Assembly (NCBI GenBank): GCA_016188675.1
Contig: JACPHJ010000065.1
Location: 32,760-96,759, forward strand
Source: Planctomycetota bacterium
Lineage (GTDB): Bacteria > Planctomycetota > Brocadiia > Brocadiales > Brocadiaceae
Length of the DNA stretch: 64,000 nt
Direction: 5' to 3'
Under the pieces are notes generated by a model, which worked only from the letters and a program-made list of their open reading frames with translations, was not told where the DNA came from and searched no databases. A program made the translations under genes and the position numbers. Positions 25,345 through 35,189 of the stretch are shown here, piece by piece; the first letter of the stretch is position 1; the number at the start of each line of letters is the position of its first letter.

Positions 25345-25974
25345 ATGGCGATTACAAATGTAAGCGGTGATATAAAGAGTGTGTTGGAGCGTATCGGCGG
25401 TATGTGCTTCAAGGCGGAGTCGGTTTTGAGCCTTTGCATGGATGGGTTTATGAAGCACAAGGTTAATTTGATCGACGAGGCAGGGAAGTTGTGTCCGGCC
25501 CTCCGTGACGAAGGAAACGAATTAAGGAAATTGCTTAGCAAAAAGGCCGCAGAACCGGACGCTAACAAGGAGTTGATAAAATTCCTATTGTCAATCGTAA
25601 GCAGTATTGAAATGGCGATTACCGGGTTAGATTCTACCCTTCAGCATGTAAGGGCTAAAATTACTGAAGGGATACTATTCAGCGATAAGGCGGTGGGTGA
25701 GGTACGTCATCTTTTCAAAGAGACGCTTGATATTGTAAAAACGGCAGGTGATACATTGGTGACCAGGAACGAAGTGCTTATGAAGCATGTCGTTGATAAA
25801 TATAAAAACCTCAACGAAGTCGTCGAGGTCTATGCAGAAGAGCATGAAGAGCGGTTAATCCAGGGACTCTGCGAGGCAAAGCACTCTCCGGTGTATTTGA
25901 ATATTATGGATTCTGTCATGACGGTGGTATGGCATGTAAAGCAAGCATTAATCAAACTTTTTGAATGCAAGTGA
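25345..25974 (+). CDS. PhoU/DUF47-like helical protein
   Basis: A 209-residue, all-helical soluble protein without signal or membrane segments. The pattern of long amphipathic helices and the 'IVSSIEMAITGLDSTLQHVRAKITEGILFSDKAVGEVRHLF' block recall PhoU/DUF47 proteins, which regulate phosphate or ion uptake. The similarity is structural in style rather than motif-based, so the assignment is tentative. It begins 9 bp after hemL and is likely co-transcribed with it. The ATP synthase operon starts 235 bp downstream. Confidence 0.5.
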   Translation: MAITNVSGDIKSVLERIGGMCFKAESVLSLCMDGFMKHKVNLIDEAGKLCPALRDEGNELRKLLSKKAAEPDANKELIKFLLSIVSSIEMAITGLDSTLQHVRAKITEGILFSDKAVGEVRHLFKETLDIVKTAGDTLVTRNEVLMKHVVDKYKNLNEVVEVYAEEHEERLIQGLCEAKHSPVYLNIMDSVMTVVWHVKQALIKLFECK

Positions 25975-26209
25975 TGACTGTCTGTTAAATTTTAATCTTT
26001 TCTATTTGTATTACCTGTTTCAAAAAAGAAATATTGGAAGTAAAAGGTATAGCTATTAATTTTTGTTGTCTATGTGTTAGGTTAATATAGAGAAATAAAC
26101 GGATTAAGCAGGTTTTGCGCGTGCGAAAGTTGCCTTTGCTGTAAGGGAATGAAAGTTGCGTACGTTCTGTTGAGTGTATATAAAAATATTTTAAATTAGG
26201 TAATACCTT

Positions 26210-26449
26210 TTGCCTTTCAACAAAAATAAAGATGAAGTATATCGTATTGTTGGGATGGTTGGGAGCTTTGGTTTTACGACAGCGGGCGCCATAGCGGGAG
26301 GATATTTTTTAGGCAGTTATTTAGATAGAAAACTTAATACTGCTCCATGGTTGATGTTATCCTTTATTATGTTGGGGATCATTGGAAGTTTTATAGAATT
26401 TTTTAAACTGATAAAGAAGTTGTCGGGTGAAAGTAAAAATAGGCAATGA
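26210..26449 (+). CDS. atpZ: ATP synthase accessory protein AtpZ-like
   Basis: A 79-residue protein with two membrane hairpin segments (~20-38 and ~45-68) and a Gly-rich first segment (GAIAGGYFLGSYLDRKL), the features of AtpZ/AtpQ. These small proteins sit at the head of atp operons and, with AtpI, have been linked to c-ring assembly and Mg2+ or cation handling. The start is a TTG at 26210, with AGG about 10 nt upstream. It overlaps the next gene by 4 bp. It is the first gene of the operon here. Confidence 0.8.
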   Translation: MPFNKNKDEVYRIVGMVGSFGFTTAGAIAGGYFLGSYLDRKLNTAPWLMLSFIMLGIIGSFIEFFKLIKKLSGESKNRQ

Positions 26450-26904
26450 TGACAGAAGATAAAGAAAAATCTCTTTTATGTTTTGACGAGGGATTCCCTG
26501 CCAGGGTGCTTAAGACGTCTTATCTGTTATCTCTGATTGTTATTGCCTGTTCGCTCTCATATATGTCTCTCATGTTAACGGCGAGTATTGCTATAGGCTG
26601 TTTCATCAGCCTTATCTTATACAAGACGACATGGTGGACAATAGAGTATTCGACAAAGCACAAGAGGGAGAAGATTAAAGGCTTTTTCCTGAAGGTAAGC
26701 TTCTTGAAGTATTTTGTCGTAGGGGCGATGTTGCTTTCGGCCTGCTTGTTATTAGAGATTAACGTTGCCGCTTTGGCTATTGGTTTGGGCATCGTAGTGG
26801 CAGTCATTGTTCTGAAGGTTGGAAGTAGATTGTTTGTAAATTATATGAACAGGGCGGTTAAAGTATCAAATTTCAAGCACCAAATAACAAATAAATTCCA
26901 ATAG
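26446..26904 (+). CDS. atpI: ATP synthase subunit I-like membrane protein
   Basis: A 152-residue protein with four predicted membrane segments (~25-42, ~44-62, ~85-103 and ~105-128). It occupies the AtpI position between atpZ and atpB and resembles the ATP synthase I family, which assists c-ring assembly. The last ~13 residues (VSNFKHQITNKFQ) are encoded by dispersed-repeat-like sequence (TCAAATTTCAAGCACCAAAT), so the native C terminus may have been replaced or extended. Its ATG overlaps the atpZ stop. Confidence 0.75.
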   Translation: MMTEDKEKSLLCFDEGFPARVLKTSYLLSLIVIACSLSYMSLMLTASIAIGCFISLILYKTTWWTIEYSTKHKREKIKGFFLKVSFLKYFVVGAMLLSACLLLEINVAALAIGLGIVVAVIVLKVGSRLFVNYMNRAVKVSNFKHQITNKFQ

Positions 26905-26954
26905 CAAATTTACGATTTACGAATTTGGTTGATTAAGAAAGGGGTGTAGGTTCT

Positions 26955-27725
26955 GTGTCAGCAAGTGGTGGAACTGAAAGTACGACGGAATTACCATCGT
27001 TTCTGGATTTAATACCTATTGATCCGCATAGTCAGTTTTTGGGACTAACCAAGCACGAGTTAGTACCCATTATCATGTCTGCGCTGGTAATTATATTCCT
27101 GGGCTTGTTTTCTGTGCTTGCCACAAGAAGGTTACAAAAGGTGCCCGGCAGGCTTCAGTCATTGCTGGAGATTATTGTAGAAGGGCTTGGAAATTTTACC
27201 AAATCACAGATGGGGCGCGTTGCAGAACGATTTGTTCCATTTATCGGGACGTTCTTTATATATATTTTTATTATGAATATGCTGGGGCAGATACCCCTCT
27301 TCCATTCACCCACGAGTAATTTAAATACGACAATTGCCCTGGCGCTCATCGTTTTCTTCGTTACTCAGTATCAAGGCGTAAAGAGTAATGGTGTTTTTGG
27401 GTATCTCAAGCACATGGTTGGAAAACCAGTTTGGCTTGCTCCGTTAACCTTTCCTTTGCATATAATGCAGGAAGTCCTTTCGCGTCCGTTATCGTTATCT
27501 ATGCGTCTCTTTGGGAATATCATGGGTGAGGATACGGTTATTGCAATATTTATAGGGTTTTCTCCATTTTTATTGGGTTTCATACCCGTGCCGATACATC
27601 TGCCTATGGTCTTTCTTGCCTTGCTGGGAAGTACCATACAGGCCATGATCTTTTCTCTGTTGGCAAGTTTTTATATAGCGGGCGCGATGGGTATACATGA
27701 TGAAGAAGAACACGAACATCATTAA
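26955..27725 (+). CDS. atpB: ATP synthase subunit a
   Basis: A 256-residue membrane protein of the Fo stator. Start is a GTG at 26955 (GTGTCAGCAAG). The essential arginine lies in 'RPLSLSMRLFGNIMGEDTV', and the preceding and following helices have the normal order (FIMNMLGQIPLFHSPTSNLNTT). It forms the two half-channels that load and unload ions on the c-ring. The tail is His-rich (DEEEHEHH). Normal length. Confidence 0.97.
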   Translation: MSASGGTESTTELPSFLDLIPIDPHSQFLGLTKHELVPIIMSALVIIFLGLFSVLATRRLQKVPGRLQSLLEIIVEGLGNFTKSQMGRVAERFVPFIGTFFIYIFIMNMLGQIPLFHSPTSNLNTTIALALIVFFVTQYQGVKSNGVFGYLKHMVGKPVWLAPLTFPLHIMQEVLSRPLSLSMRLFGNIMGEDTVIAIFIGFSPFLLGFIPVPIHLPMVFLALLGSTIQAMIFSLLASFYIAGAMGIHDEEEHEHH

Positions 27726-27833
27726 ACTTAGACATTTGTTATAACTATAACTAAACATCTTTTTGATTTGTAAGGAGGCAGGCATGACATAATTAGTTAA
27801 TTTATTTTTTTGTTTTTTTGAAAGGGGGGAAAA

Positions 27834-28157
27834 ATGACTTATTTTGCAGCAATAGCAATAGCCGTGGCTTTGATAGTGGTTGCAATATTTGGTTGTGCCC
27901 TAGGTCAGGGTAGGGTGGTCAGCAGTGCGGTTGAAGGTATGGCCAGACAACCTGCGGTGGCCCCGAAAATCCAGCTTGCAATGATTATTGGTCTGGCGTT
28001 TATCGAGTCGCTGACGATTTATTCTCTAATGTTGTCTTTCATCTTGCTCGGTAAGCTTCCGTCTACGGATGCAGTTCTTGAGTTGTTTAAGAATGCACCC
28101 AAGCAGGAAATTCTCTCTTCAATAGGCAACTATTTGCCTTATTTTGTTAAGAATTAA
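27834..28157 (+). CDS. atpE: ATP synthase subunit c, first copy
   Basis: A 107-residue c subunit with two membrane helices joined by the conserved polar loop (ARQPA). The ion-binding glutamate is Glu58 in '[15 protein letters not shown]', with Gln25 in LGQG on helix 1 and Ser59 and Tyr63 on helix 2. These four align with Gln32, Glu65, Ser66 and Tyr70 of the Na+-binding c-ring of Ilyobacter at a constant offset of 7; the Thr67 equivalent is Leu60. It has a C-terminal extension (~20 residues) absent from the second copy. GGGGGGAAAA precedes the ATG. Confidence 0.95.
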   Translation: MTYFAAIAIAVALIVVAIFGCALGQGRVVSSAVEGMARQPAVAPKIQLAMIIGLAFIESLTIYSLMLSFILLGKLPSTDAVLELFKNAPKQEILSSIGNYLPYFVKN

Positions 28158-28517
28158 GTAATAGTATCGTTAATCGTTTTTAGTCTGATTTCAAATAGTT
28201 ATCAGCCGTCTGTGGCTATGCAACGGAAGCGTTGAATGTTTTGTTCTTTCATAATACAATTTAGGAATAAGACTGTATATCGAACATCGAATATTAATAA
28301 ATAATAATTGTGCCAGTTAGTTTTGTATATATACATTAAAAGCAACATGGGGATTTAAAGTTTAATATTATTAAAATTGTTATTTACACCATTTTATAGT
28401 ATACGCTTGTGGTTTTACACGAATGATTAGTCGCTAAAAGGTTTTTGTAAAGAGAGGGTGTGATTGGCATCCGGTAAAGAAAAGTATCATTAATTTTTTT
28501 GAAAGGAGGAGGTTAGC
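28158..28517. other. Long non-coding gap between the two c-subunit genes
   Basis: This 360-bp AT-rich stretch lies inside the operon. I see no ORF with a ribosome site other than the GGAGG-type site (28501-28510) that serves the second atpE at the 3' end. No strong terminator hairpin is visible. An internal promoter is possible but not demonstrated. Confidence 0.5.
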
Positions 28518-28790
28518 GTGATTTATTTTGCATTATTGTCAATTGCTGTAGCTTTATTGGCTTTTGCGGCGTTTGGTTGTGGTATTGGACAGGGAATAGC
28601 AGTTTTTGGCGCTGCGAATGGTATGGCAAGACAGCCTGAAATGGCTGGGAAAATACAGCTTGTCATGTTTGTTGGTCTTGCATTCATCGAATCCTTGACG
28701 ATTTATTCCTTGATGATGTCCTTTATTTTGCTTGGTAAACTGCCGAAGACAGAAGCAGTTCTTGAGTTAATTCAGCACGCTGTTAAATAG
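28518..28790 (+). CDS. atpE: ATP synthase subunit c, second copy
   Basis: A 90-residue c subunit paralogous to the copy at 27834. Start is GTG at 28518 with a strong AGGAGG upstream. Glu58, Ser59, Tyr63 and Gln25 are all conserved, as in copy 1. It differs in the first helix (GCGIGQGIAVFGAANGMARQP) and lacks the C-terminal extension. The two subunits could form alternative or mixed rings. The b-subunit gene follows by 18 bp, so this copy is the one in canonical order with atpF. Confidence 0.95.
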   Translation: MIYFALLSIAVALLAFAAFGCGIGQGIAVFGAANGMARQPEMAGKIQLVMFVGLAFIESLTIYSLMMSFILLGKLPKTEAVLELIQHAVK

Positions 28791-28808
28791 GCGTAGGAGG
28801 GGATTGGA

Positions 28809-29318
28809 TTGGATATTTTAAATACCCTGGGAGTTAATCTTAAGGCTGTCATTATCCAGGGAGTTGGTTTCCTTATATTGCTCTTTGTCCTCAAGAAATT
28901 CCTCTTTGGCAAAATATCCGCCATGATAAAGGATCGTGCTGAAGGGGTAAAAAATGTGTATACAAAGATTGAAAACGACAGGGCGGAGGCAGACCGGCTC
29001 AAATTGGAATATCAGAGAAAACTCTCTGAGGCTGAAACCGAGGCTGCAAAGAGAATCCAGGAAGCCATCAATGAAGGTAATCGTGTTTGTGAAGGGATTA
29101 TTAAACGCGCCAAGGAAGAGGTGGAATTGATGAGGATAAAGGCGCAGGAGGGGATCGATCAGGAACGGAAAAAGGCACTGGCCGATATAAGGAATCAGGT
29201 TGTAACGCTCTCCATTTTGACCTCCTCAAGGATCATTCAACAATCTATCAGTTCTCAGACGGCTGAAAAGCTCGTCGATGACTTTATTGAAGAAATAGGG
29301 GAAATGAGTGTTAGATAA
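28809..29318 (+). CDS. atpF: ATP synthase subunit b
   Basis: A 169-residue stator protein: one N-terminal membrane helix (~10-30, IIQGVGFLILLFVLKKFLFG) and then a long charged coiled coil (~40-150). Start is TTG at 28809 with AGGAGG at 28795-28800, 8 nt upstream. It connects subunit a to the delta subunit on F1. It overlaps atpH by 11 bp. Only one b gene is present, so the stalk is presumably a homodimer. Confidence 0.95.
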   Translation: MDILNTLGVNLKAVIIQGVGFLILLFVLKKFLFGKISAMIKDRAEGVKNVYTKIENDRAEADRLKLEYQRKLSEAETEAAKRIQEAINEGNRVCEGIIKRAKEEVELMRIKAQEGIDQERKKALADIRNQVVTLSILTSSRIIQQSISSQTAEKLVDDFIEEIGEMSVR

Positions 29319-29856
29319 AAGTGTTGCAGTTACATTTGTCAGCGCCCTGTTGGAAGTGGCTGCAAAAAAAGGGCAGTTTGAACAGATTGAAAAAGATTTG
29401 GATATGGTCTGTGACGTAATTACACGGCATGAAGACTTAAAAAAGATTCTATTGCATCCATCCGTTACGCAAAACGACAAAAAGAATATAATCAAAAAGG
29501 TATTCGGTGAGCCGGTTTCCGGTCTCATGAGAAACTTTTTGAATTTGCTGGTGGACCGAAGAAAAGAATGGGTTTTGGAATCCATTCCTGATGTGTACAA
29601 AAAAACCATCGATGAAAAGAAGGGGGTACTCAGAGCTAGAGTACAAACGGTGATTCCGATAACGGGAGACCGATTGAATAATCTCAAGAGACGGTTAGAT
29701 AAGATTACCGGTAAAACAGTGGAGGTTGAAGTTGTTAAAGACCCTCAAATATTAGGCGGCATGGTAATACGAATCGGCAACAAGATGATAGATGGAAGTG
29801 TTGCAAGCCAGTTAAAAAATCTCAAGACCAGGCTGTTGGAATTGAGAATGGCATAA
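29308..29856 (+). CDS. atpH: ATP synthase subunit delta
   Basis: A 182-residue F1 delta subunit, starting at a GTG (29308) within the end of atpF. The helical N-terminal domain (VAVTFVSALLEVAAKKGQFEQIEKDL) and C-terminal signature 'VVKDPQILGGMVIRIGNKMIDGSV' are typical. It attaches the b stalk to the top of the alpha3beta3 head. Followed by a 212-bp gap carrying an inverted-repeat element before atpA. Confidence 0.95.
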   Translation: MLDKSVAVTFVSALLEVAAKKGQFEQIEKDLDMVCDVITRHEDLKKILLHPSVTQNDKKNIIKKVFGEPVSGLMRNFLNLLVDRRKEWVLESIPDVYKKTIDEKKGVLRARVQTVIPITGDRLNNLKRRLDKITGKTVEVEVVKDPQILGGMVIRIGNKMIDGSVASQLKNLKTRLLELRMA

Positions 29857-29894
29857 TCTAGCGAGGCAGAGTTTCTACTGATAAAAGATTTTGG

Positions 29895-29990
29895 AACCAC
29901 AGATTTTACGGATTACACAGATGAAAGCTACGAATAATCAGTGGAATCATGTGTTACAAAATCTGTGCAATCTGCGAAATCTGTGGTTTC
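29895..29990. repeat. Inverted-repeat element within the atp operon
   Basis: The left arm AACCACAGATTTTACGGATT (29895-29914, continuing to CACAGAT) and the right arm ending AATCTGTGGTTTC (to 29990) are imperfect inverted repeats of about 28 bp. A further partial arm AACCACAGATAAAGA occurs at 30031-30045. It resembles CCACAGATT-type repeats scattered in many environmental genomes. It separates atpH from atpA without breaking either gene. Confidence 0.75.
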
Positions 29991-30068
29991 AGTAATTACA
30001 TTTAAAATTTAACTTATTTGTAAAGATAAACCACAGATAAAGATTTTTAATGACAGGAGTAAGGCAAT

Positions 30069-31583
30069 ATGGCATCAGGATTTAGTGAAATCACTTCGAT
30101 TATTAAGAAAGAAATCGAAGGTTACGAAGAAAAATTAAAGGTGGAAAACGTGGGACACGTCATGCAGGTCGGTGACGGAGTCGCGCGTATTTATGGGCTG
30201 GATAATTGCATGTCCAGCGAACTGTTGGAATTTCCTGAAAATGTTTATGGTATAGCCATGAACCTGGAAGAAGACAACGTCGGCGCCATCCTGCTTGGCT
30301 CGGACGAGAAGATTAAGGAAGGCGACATAGTAAAAACCACAGGTAAGATTGTGCAAGTTCCTGTGGGTAAGGCCTTGTTAGGCCGTGTAGTGAATGCATT
30401 GGGTCAGCCTATTGATGGGAAAGGACCCATTGCAGCGGAACAGTTCAAACCCATTGAAGGTACGACTCCTAACGTGGTTGAGAGACAACCCGTAAAGGAG
30501 CCTTTACAAACGGGTATTAAGGCCATAGACGCCATGATACCGATTGGCAGGGGACAGCGTGAACTTATCATTGGTGATAGACAGACAGGTAAAACTGCCA
30601 TTCTTGTGGACACAATAATTAACCAGCGTGAGTCTGGGGTGTATTGTATTTACGTGGCAATTGGCCAAAAAATGTCCACTGTTGCCGATGTTGTTAAGAC
30701 GCTGGAAGACCACAAGGTGATGGATATAAGTATTGTAGTGGTAGCTTCGGCAGGAGATCCCGCCCCGCTTCAATATATTGCGCCTTACGCCGGGTGTGCT
30801 ATGGGTGAATATTTCAGGGATAACGGCATGCATGCGGTGATTATGTATGACGACCTGTACAAACATGCTATTGCCTACCGGCAGATTTCGCTATTGCTTA
30901 GACGTCCACCGGGTCGCGAGGCTTTCCCCGGAGATATTTTCAATCTGCATTCCCGTCTGTTGGAAAGAGCGGCCAAGCTTAGTAATGAACTAGGCGGCGG
31001 TTCGTTAACGGCGCTTCCTGTGGTAGAAACACAAGGTGGCGATTATTCGGCATACATTCCTACCAACGTAATTTCCATTACCGATGGTCAGATATACCTG
31101 GAAGGTGACTTGTTTAATGCGGGTGTGCGTCCCGCAATTTCCGTGGGTCTGTCGGTGTCCAGGGTGGGTGGAAATGCCCAGATACCTGCAATGAAGAAAG
31201 TTGCCGGTATGTTGCGTTTAACTCTGGCCCAGTATAGGGAACTTGCTTCCTTTGCACAATTTGGCTCGGAATTAGACAAGTATACACAGGCACAGTTGGC
31301 GAAGGGTGAACGGCTTGTGGAGCTTCTAAAGCAACCTCAATATGCCCCTGTTCCCGTAGAAGATCAGATTATGTCTATCTTTGCGGGGATTAATGGGTTT
31401 TTGGATGACATCGCTGTTGACAAGATTAAAACTTTTGATAAAGAATTCCAGAAGTTTATGAAAGAAAAGTATGCCTCCATCGGTATCGAGATTAAAGAGA
31501 AGAAAAAGATTGATCAGGAATTGACTCATAAGTTAGAAAACGCTATCAAAGAATTCAAACAAATCTTTTCAAAGAAGGGTTAA
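30069..31583 (+). CDS. atpA: ATP synthase subunit alpha
   Basis: A 504-residue F1 alpha subunit, the non-catalytic nucleotide-binding partner of beta. The P-loop is '[10 protein letters not shown]' (~169-178), followed by the alpha-type region '[13 protein letters not shown]' and '[17 protein letters not shown]' with the arginine finger. Length is normal. GACAGGAGT before the ATG serves as ribosome site. Two bases separate it from atpG. Confidence 0.98.
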   Translation: MASGFSEITSIIKKEIEGYEEKLKVENVGHVMQVGDGVARIYGLDNCMSSELLEFPENVYGIAMNLEEDNVGAILLGSDEKIKEGDIVKTTGKIVQVPVGKALLGRVVNALGQPIDGKGPIAAEQFKPIEGTTPNVVERQPVKEPLQTGIKAIDAMIPIGRGQRELIIGDRQTGKTAILVDTIINQRESGVYCIYVAIGQKMSTVADVVKTLEDHKVMDISIVVVASAGDPAPLQYIAPYAGCAMGEYFRDNGMHAVIMYDDLYKHAIAYRQISLLLRRPPGREAFPGDIFNLHSRLLERAAKLSNELGGGSLTALPVVETQGGDYSAYIPTNVISITDGQIYLEGDLFNAGVRPAISVGLSVSRVGGNAQIPAMKKVAGMLRLTLAQYRELASFAQFGSELDKYTQAQLAKGERLVELLKQPQYAPVPVEDQIMSIFAGINGFLDDIAVDKIKTFDKEFQKFMKEKYASIGIEIKEKKKIDQELTHKLENAIKEFKQIFSKKG

Positions 31584-31585
31584 GG

Positions 31586-32461
31586 ATGCTTAGTACTCGA
31601 GAAATTAAACAGCGCTTACGAAGCATTACCAGTATCAAGCAAATTACCCGTGCCATGGAAATGGTGGCGGCGAGTCGATTGAAAAGGGTAGAGTCCAGGG
31701 TTCTGGCTTCCCGGGCGTATACTGACAGGATGCAGCAGATTTTAAGTCACCTGGTCTCTTCGTCATCATTGGAAACGGCGCATCCGTGCTTTGTGGAAAA
31801 AGCGCATGAGGTTCCGGTGATAAAGATTATTCTGATTACAGCGGATAAAGGACTCTGCGGCGCTTATAATAACAATATAATTCAGAAGGTGGTAAAATTT
31901 GCTAAGGAACATGCCGACAAAACGATCAGGTTAGTCCATATAGGTAAAAAGGGAAACCTGTATTTTTCTAAAGGAGGTTACTCGATAGAAAAGTACTTTC
32001 CCGAAAACGTGGAAAAGTTTGGATACTCTCAGGTGAAGGCATTAGCTTCTCAGTTAATTGATGGATATGAGGCCGGAGAGTTTGGACAATTATATGTATT
32101 CTTCACTAAATTCCATACGGTGATGCAATCCTTTCCATCGCAAATCCAATTGCTGCCGGTAGAAAAGGGCGCTTTTGAGACAAAAGAGAAACTCCAACGT
32201 GAGTATATCTTCGAACCTTCGGCAGACAAGATAATTGAGGCCCTTTTTCCTAAATATATAGAAACCCAGCTCTATCAGTGTATTCTGGAGTCATTGACAT
32301 CTGAATATGCCGCCAGACGTGTTGCCATGATTGCAGCAACGGAGAATGCCGGGGAAATGATTGATGAACTGACCCGTTCTTACAACAAGGCGAGACAAGA
32401 GTCGATTACCAAAGAATTGCTGGAAGTTGTTTCTGGCGCTGAGGCATTAGTACAACATTGA
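31586..32461 (+). CDS. atpG: ATP synthase subunit gamma
   Basis: A 291-residue rotor shaft subunit. The N-terminal helix 'REIKQRLRSITSIKQITRAMEMVAASRLKR' and the C-terminal helix 'TSEYAARRVAMIAATENAGEMIDELTRSYNKARQESITKELLEVVSGAEAL' are highly conserved coiled-coil elements. The middle Rossmann-like part has 'LITADKGLCGAYNNNI'. It couples ion-driven rotation of the c-ring to catalysis. It lies directly downstream of atpA. Confidence 0.98.
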   Translation: MLSTREIKQRLRSITSIKQITRAMEMVAASRLKRVESRVLASRAYTDRMQQILSHLVSSSSLETAHPCFVEKAHEVPVIKIILITADKGLCGAYNNNIIQKVVKFAKEHADKTIRLVHIGKKGNLYFSKGGYSIEKYFPENVEKFGYSQVKALASQLIDGYEAGEFGQLYVFFTKFHTVMQSFPSQIQLLPVEKGAFETKEKLQREYIFEPSADKIIEALFPKYIETQLYQCILESLTSEYAARRVAMIAATENAGEMIDELTRSYNKARQESITKELLEVVSGAEALVQH

Positions 32462-32502
32462 AATTCTGTTAAATTGTGATTATTATAAAAGAAGGAGTAT
32501 GA

Positions 32503-33924
<1,422 letters not shown>

Positions 33925-33926
33925 CC

Positions 33927-34331
33927 ATGGCTAAAACATTTACATTCGAGATTATTACACCTGAAAAAGTCGTTTATAGTGATTCCGTACAAAGTGTTGT
34001 TGCCGATGGCACAGAAGGTTCATTCGGCGTGCTTGCAGGCCACGCTCCGCTTATCACGGCAGTGCAGACGGGCATCCTGACGGTTACAGATGCAAATAAC
34101 AAGACAGTACGGTTTGCTATTGACGGGGGTTTTCTGGAGGTCATGGCCAACAATGTTATTGTGCTGACCGATACATGTCTGAAGGAAGGCGAAGTAGATA
34201 TCGAGAAGGCCCGGTCTGAAAAGGATTCTGCAGAAAAGGCCATGCTTAAGGTAGGAAGTGCCGGTGAAAAAGAAAAGATACAGGCTGCCCTTAAACGTGC
34301 CAACACGTGGTTAAAGCTGGCAAATAAATAA
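33927..34331 (+). CDS. atpC: ATP synthase subunit epsilon
   Basis: A 134-residue F1 epsilon subunit. The N-terminal beta-sandwich has 'FEIITPEKVVYSDSVQSVVADGTEGSFGVLAGHAPLI'-type sequence, and the C-terminal helical hairpin spans ~88-134. It sits on the rotor and can inhibit ATP hydrolysis. It ends the operon, with a strong hairpin 34 bp downstream. Confidence 0.97.
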   Translation: MAKTFTFEIITPEKVVYSDSVQSVVADGTEGSFGVLAGHAPLITAVQTGILTVTDANNKTVRFAIDGGFLEVMANNVIVLTDTCLKEGEVDIEKARSEKDSAEKAMLKVGSAGEKEKIQAALKRANTWLKLANK

Positions 34332-34364
34332 AACCCCATCCAATTTTAAAACACAAAAATGAAA

Positions 34365-34398
34365 ATGAGAGAATGGTATCAAAGAACCATTCTCTCAT
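34365..34398 (+). terminator. Terminator-like hairpin after the atp operon
   Basis: Perfect 13-bp stem ATGAGAGAATGGT (34365-34377) / ACCATTCTCTCAT (34386-34398) with an 8-nt loop. The downstream tract is AT-rich with T runs (ATTTTGATTTGTGATTTTTT) rather than a clean U tail, so termination efficiency is uncertain. Confidence 0.7.
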
Positions 34399-34554
34399 GA
34401 ATATTTTGATTTGTGATTTTTTGCTTGCCAATTATTACTCATCAATTTACTATTTAGACATTACGAGCAAAGCACCTCAGTAATTTCGTATCTTAATTAA
34501 ACAACCATTAAACAAGATTTTATTTGATACCTCAAAAGAAACATCGGATTCCAT

Positions 34555-35094
34555 ATGGAAACAAAGATCAAATATAATTATCAGGACTATTTACAACTAT
34601 CTGAAGATAAGAGATACGAAATTATCGATGGAGACCTGTTTATGGTACCTTCACCTAATGAACGACATCAGTACATCCTGTCTAATGTTTTCTATGTTCT
34701 ATTTGATTATGTGAGAAAAAATAAACTGGGCGCTATTTATTGTGCGCCATTTGATATCCTCTTTTCAGAGGAGGATATTGTTCAGCCCGATGTCATTTTT
34801 GTCTCCAATGAAAACAAAAAAGTTATTACAAAGGATAATATTAAAGGGTCACCCGACTTGCTTGTGGAAATACTGTCGCCTTCCACATCCAGGCGGGATA
34901 TAGGGATTAAGAAGAAATTGTATGCAGGACATGGTGTGCGGGAATACTGGATTGTCGATCCTGAACGTGAAACGGTTGAGGTGTTTAGGCTGAAAGGCCC
35001 GGAATTTGAAGGTAAACGGTATGGTATACAAGACTCTCTGAGTTCGGATGTAATTAAGGATTTGGCTATCGAAGTAAAAGAAATTTTTATATGA
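34555..35094 (+). CDS. Uma2 family (DUF820) restriction-endonuclease-fold protein
   Basis: A 179-residue Uma2-family protein with a PD-(D/E)xK nuclease fold: 'RYEIIDGDLFMVPSPNERHQYI', then 'DIVQPDVIFVS' (Asp), 'DLLVEILSPSTSRRDIGIKK' (Glu ... Lys) and 'EYWIVDPERETVEVF'. All proposed active-site residues are visible. Uma2 proteins are abundant in cyanobacteria and planctomycetes; their role is unknown, and several have been linked to mobile elements. It is monocistronic, flanked by the atp terminator and an inverted repeat. Confidence 0.9.
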   Translation: METKIKYNYQDYLQLSEDKRYEIIDGDLFMVPSPNERHQYILSNVFYVLFDYVRKNKLGAIYCAPFDILFSEEDIVQPDVIFVSNENKKVITKDNIKGSPDLLVEILSPSTSRRDIGIKKKLYAGHGVREYWIVDPERETVEVFRLKGPEFEGKRYGIQDSLSSDVIKDLAIEVKEIFI

Positions 35095-35101
35095 TTATTC
35101 A

Positions 35102-35173
35102 GCCGCGAAGACACTAAGGCACAAAAGAATCAGTAAATTTATTTTTTCTTTGTATTTTTGTGTCTTTGTGGCA
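35102..35173. repeat. Inverted-repeat element (CAAAGACAC type)
   Basis: The left arm GCCGCGAAGACACTAAGGCA (35102-35121, continuing ACAAAAGAA) and the right arm TTCTTTGTATTTTTGTGTCT (continuing TTGTGGC to 35173) are imperfect inverted repeats. The motif is of the same kind as the CGCAAAGACGCAAAGG arm at 44148-44175. Non-coding, between the uma2 and rmlB genes. Confidence 0.55.
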
Positions 35174-35189
35174 GAAGAGTTAGGGTATT

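Noticed and set aside
28158..28517. A small gene between the two atpE copies
   Set aside because: No ORF of useful length with a ribosome site is present.
34555..35094. Uma2 gene as part of the atp operon
   Set aside because: A strong hairpin and 223 bp separate it from atpC.
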